6,784 nt of DNA from Planctomycetota bacterium (GTDB lineage Bacteria > Planctomycetota > Phycisphaerae > Sedimentisphaerales > Anaerobacaceae): assembly GCA_022567055.1 (NCBI GenBank), contig JADFHU010000307.1, positions 1 through 6,784 of the forward strand. Reading direction: 5' to 3'. The notes beneath the pieces were generated by a model. The model was not told the DNA's origin. It searched no databases and saw nothing but the letters and a program-made list of their open reading frames with translations. The position numbers were made by a program, and so were the translations under genes. This document shows, piece by piece, positions 5,463-6,784 of the stretch; the first letter of the stretch is position 1, and each line of letters begins with the position of its first letter.

Positions 5463-6337
5463 GTGTGCCGAAGTGCGGGCGTTCTTCTCCGCGGGGGTAT
5501 TGCTGTAGCCTCTGCGCGGCGCTGGTGCTGCTGATCCTCCTCTCCCAGGGGCGTTGGGCGGTGACCTCCGCCGCGGCCCAAAAGACCGCATCTCAGCCAG
5601 GCGACAGTCCGCAGCTCGATGAGAAGGCGCCGAGGATTCCGAGTCAGTACTGGAAGAGCCCGGCGGGTCTGTCGGACGAGACACCTCAACAACTGCGGGC
5701 AAAGGAAGAACTCTTGCGGCTCATCGCGCGGGTGCAGGCCATACGTCTCAACCGAAAGAGACAGACGTCGTCTCCGCCGACCGAGTCGAAAGAGGTGACA
5801 GAGGTGACGAATGTGAAAGATGCGGCCAAGGCTCCCGAGCCCAATGCGGTCTCATCCTCCGATCCCAACAAGAGGGAACCTGAAATTCGTTCCAATCCCG
5901 CCCCCGGTCCAAGTGCGCCGAGGCCCACGCCTCCTCCCATGCGACCTGCAGTGGAACCGAACGATACCGCAAAGAATACCCTGGCCCTCCTGGAGGTGTT
6001 GTCTGGGCGCGCCGACGAAATGGACAGGCCCTTTGAAATGGCCGAATTGCTGCGGGCCAGTGGATTTCTGCAGGAAGCGGCCTCCTATTACCGAGTGGCC
6101 TTGGAACGTATGAATGAAGACGATCCGGCGATCAAACGCAGACGTGCCTGGGCGCTCTTTCAGGCCGGCAGTTGTGTCCGTCGGACCGACCCGGCCGAGG
6201 CCGGTCGGATGTTTCAGCAGCTATTGACTGAGCATCCTGATTCCATTTGGAAGGAGACGGCCGAGATCTGGCTGGCACTCGTGGATTGGTATGCGACGGA
6301 AAAACCATGGGAACTCATCGAATCCCTGCAGCACTAG
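5459..6337 (+). CDS. Exported TPR-containing protein, partner of the upstream membrane TPR protein
   Basis: This 292-aa protein is not assigned to a named family. It begins with a signal peptide: Lys/Arg in the n-region, a hydrophobic core at about 15-29 (CCSLCAALVLLILL) and a signal-peptidase-I-type AAA|Q site near 40. The Cys residues lie in or before the core and do not form a convincing lipobox. A short charged helix follows (76-101), then a Pro/Ser/Lys-rich disordered linker (about 103-168, with PRPTPPP at 154-160). TPR-like helices fill about 172-286, for example FEMAELLRASGFLQEAASYYRVAL (192-215, with a predicted A/B helix pair). The start codon overlaps the upstream stop as ATGA, and GGAGG (5447-5451) sits 7 nt before it. 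This indicates translational coupling and a matched supply of the two proteins. It probably acts in the periplasm with its neighbour. The function is inferred. Confidence 0.82.
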   Translation: MSVPKCGRSSPRGYCCSLCAALVLLILLSQGRWAVTSAAAQKTASQPGDSPQLDEKAPRIPSQYWKSPAGLSDETPQQLRAKEELLRLIARVQAIRLNRKRQTSSPPTESKEVTEVTNVKDAAKAPEPNAVSSSDPNKREPEIRSNPAPGPSAPRPTPPPMRPAVEPNDTAKNTLALLEVLSGRADEMDRPFEMAELLRASGFLQEAASYYRVALERMNEDDPAIKRRRAWALFQAGSCVRRTDPAEAGRMFQQLLTEHPDSIWKETAEIWLALVDWYATEKPWELIESLQH

Positions 6338-6344
6338 ACGAACG

Positions 6345-6784
6345 ATGAGAACGCAGAATACCAGCAATGTACTGATCATCGATGACGACCTCGAGGTCGC
6401 CAAGTTCATGCTGAGGATCTTGGCGAAGCGGGGAATCCGTGCCCACAATGCCGACGGACGCAACGCGGCGCTGCGCTACCTGGATCGCAACGCGTGTGAT
6501 CTCATCTTCGTGGGACTCTGTGCGATGGGCGGGACCCGACGCGGTCTGGGGCTGGATCCTGAAACATTACGGCAGCTTCGCAGCAACAGCCCGGAACTGC
6601 CTGTGATCCCCATGGTGGGATCACAGGAGCTGGCCCGGCATGATCCGCGCGCGGGCCGGGCCGAGGCTGATGCCACCGCGCTGCTTAGGACCACCAGTCT
6701 GATGGTGCAAGAGGCCATGGCGATGGGCTGCAATGGCTTTCTGATCAAACCGCTCCACGCCGACGAGGTCACGCGGATCTTGGA
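6345..6784 (+). CDS. Receiver-domain (response-regulator-like) protein lacking the phosphoacceptor Asp, cut by window edge
   Basis: The frame is open from the ATG at 6345 to the end of the window (146 codons), so any output domain is unseen. The start resembles CheY-like receivers: VLIIDDD (9-15) gives the acidic pair D13/D14, and GFLIKPL (131-137) gives the conserved strand-5 Lys (K135). Strand 3 reads CDLIFVGLCAMGG, putting Gly57 where the phosphorylated Asp should be. The strand-4 Thr/Ser position is V91. About 22 extra residues lie between strand 4 and the K135 strand (around 92-120, rich in Ala, Arg and Asp). It begins 7 nt after the preceding stop with only a weak AGACGA-type ribosome site, so coupled translation is likely. 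It is probably a pseudo-receiver that works through protein contacts. Confidence 0.85.
   Translation, partial: MRTQNTSNVLIIDDDLEVAKFMLRILAKRGIRAHNADGRNAALRYLDRNACDLIFVGLCAMGGTRRGLGLDPETLRQLRSNSPELPVIPMVGSQELARHDPRAGRAEADATALLRTTSLMVQEAMAMGCNGFLIKPLHADEVTRIL
6600..6627. repeat. Perfect 11-bp inverted repeat inside the receiver gene
   Basis: CCTGTGATCCC (6600-6610) and GGGATCACAGG (6617-6627) are perfect reverse complements around CATGGT. In the RNA this is a strong hairpin within codons 86-95, exactly where the receiver's extra loop begins. A second dyad, GGCCCG (6632-6637) with CGGGCC (6652-6657), follows at once. There is no T tract to suggest a terminator. Confidence 0.75.

Noticed and set aside
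5231..5702. Minus-strand open frames across the junction of the two TPR genes
   Set aside because: Arg/Ser-rich antisense readings of GC-rich codons; the plus strand shows TPR coding, ATGA overlap and a signal peptide.

Overview
The window looks like part of a flagellar gene region from a GC-rich Gram-negative bacterium. It has an inner-membrane/periplasm protein organisation, sigma-54 promoters and FlgD. Nitrospirota or a deltaproteobacterium-like lineage would fit, but this is inferred from gene style and composition; no taxonomic marker is present.

Layout. The left edge (1-189, minus strand) is the start of flgD, the flagellar hook-cap gene. It is preceded by a sigma-54 promoter that matches the consensus at every fixed position (283-298, minus). 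A divergent intergenic region of about 560 bp follows (299-855), carrying short tandem repeats, inverted repeats and an over-represented GTGACA hexamer. Next, on the plus strand, is a sigma-54 enhancer-binding activator of 472 aa (856-2274). It has an intact AAA+ core and Fis-type HTH but a degenerate receiver domain, as in the FleQ/FlrA group. A second intergenic region of about 625 bp (2275-2900) holds a palindromic, repeat-rich block, then a second consensus sigma-54 promoter (2683-2698). It ends in a leader of about 190 nt that can fold into a long nested hairpin (2772-2847).

That promoter faces a tightly packed three-gene unit. First is an 853-aa membrane-anchored protein with periplasmic TPRs and an embedded STN/secretin-N0-like domain (2901-5462). 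Second is a 292-aa exported TPR protein that overlaps it by ATGA (5459-6337). Third, 7 nt downstream, is a receiver-domain protein whose phosphoacceptor Asp is replaced by Gly (6345 to the window end, incomplete).

Working model (inference). The enhancer-binding protein lies between two sigma-54 promoters and probably activates both the hook gene and the TPR operon. Association with flgD suggests the two TPR proteins form a periplasmic accessory structure of the flagellar motor or another envelope machine. This is comparable in architecture, though not demonstrably homologous, to the PflA/PflB TPR scaffold of epsilonproteobacterial motors. Both receiver-like domains in the window are degenerate, so this circuit may not use canonical phosphotransfer. 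The operon is the best candidate here for an undescribed system.
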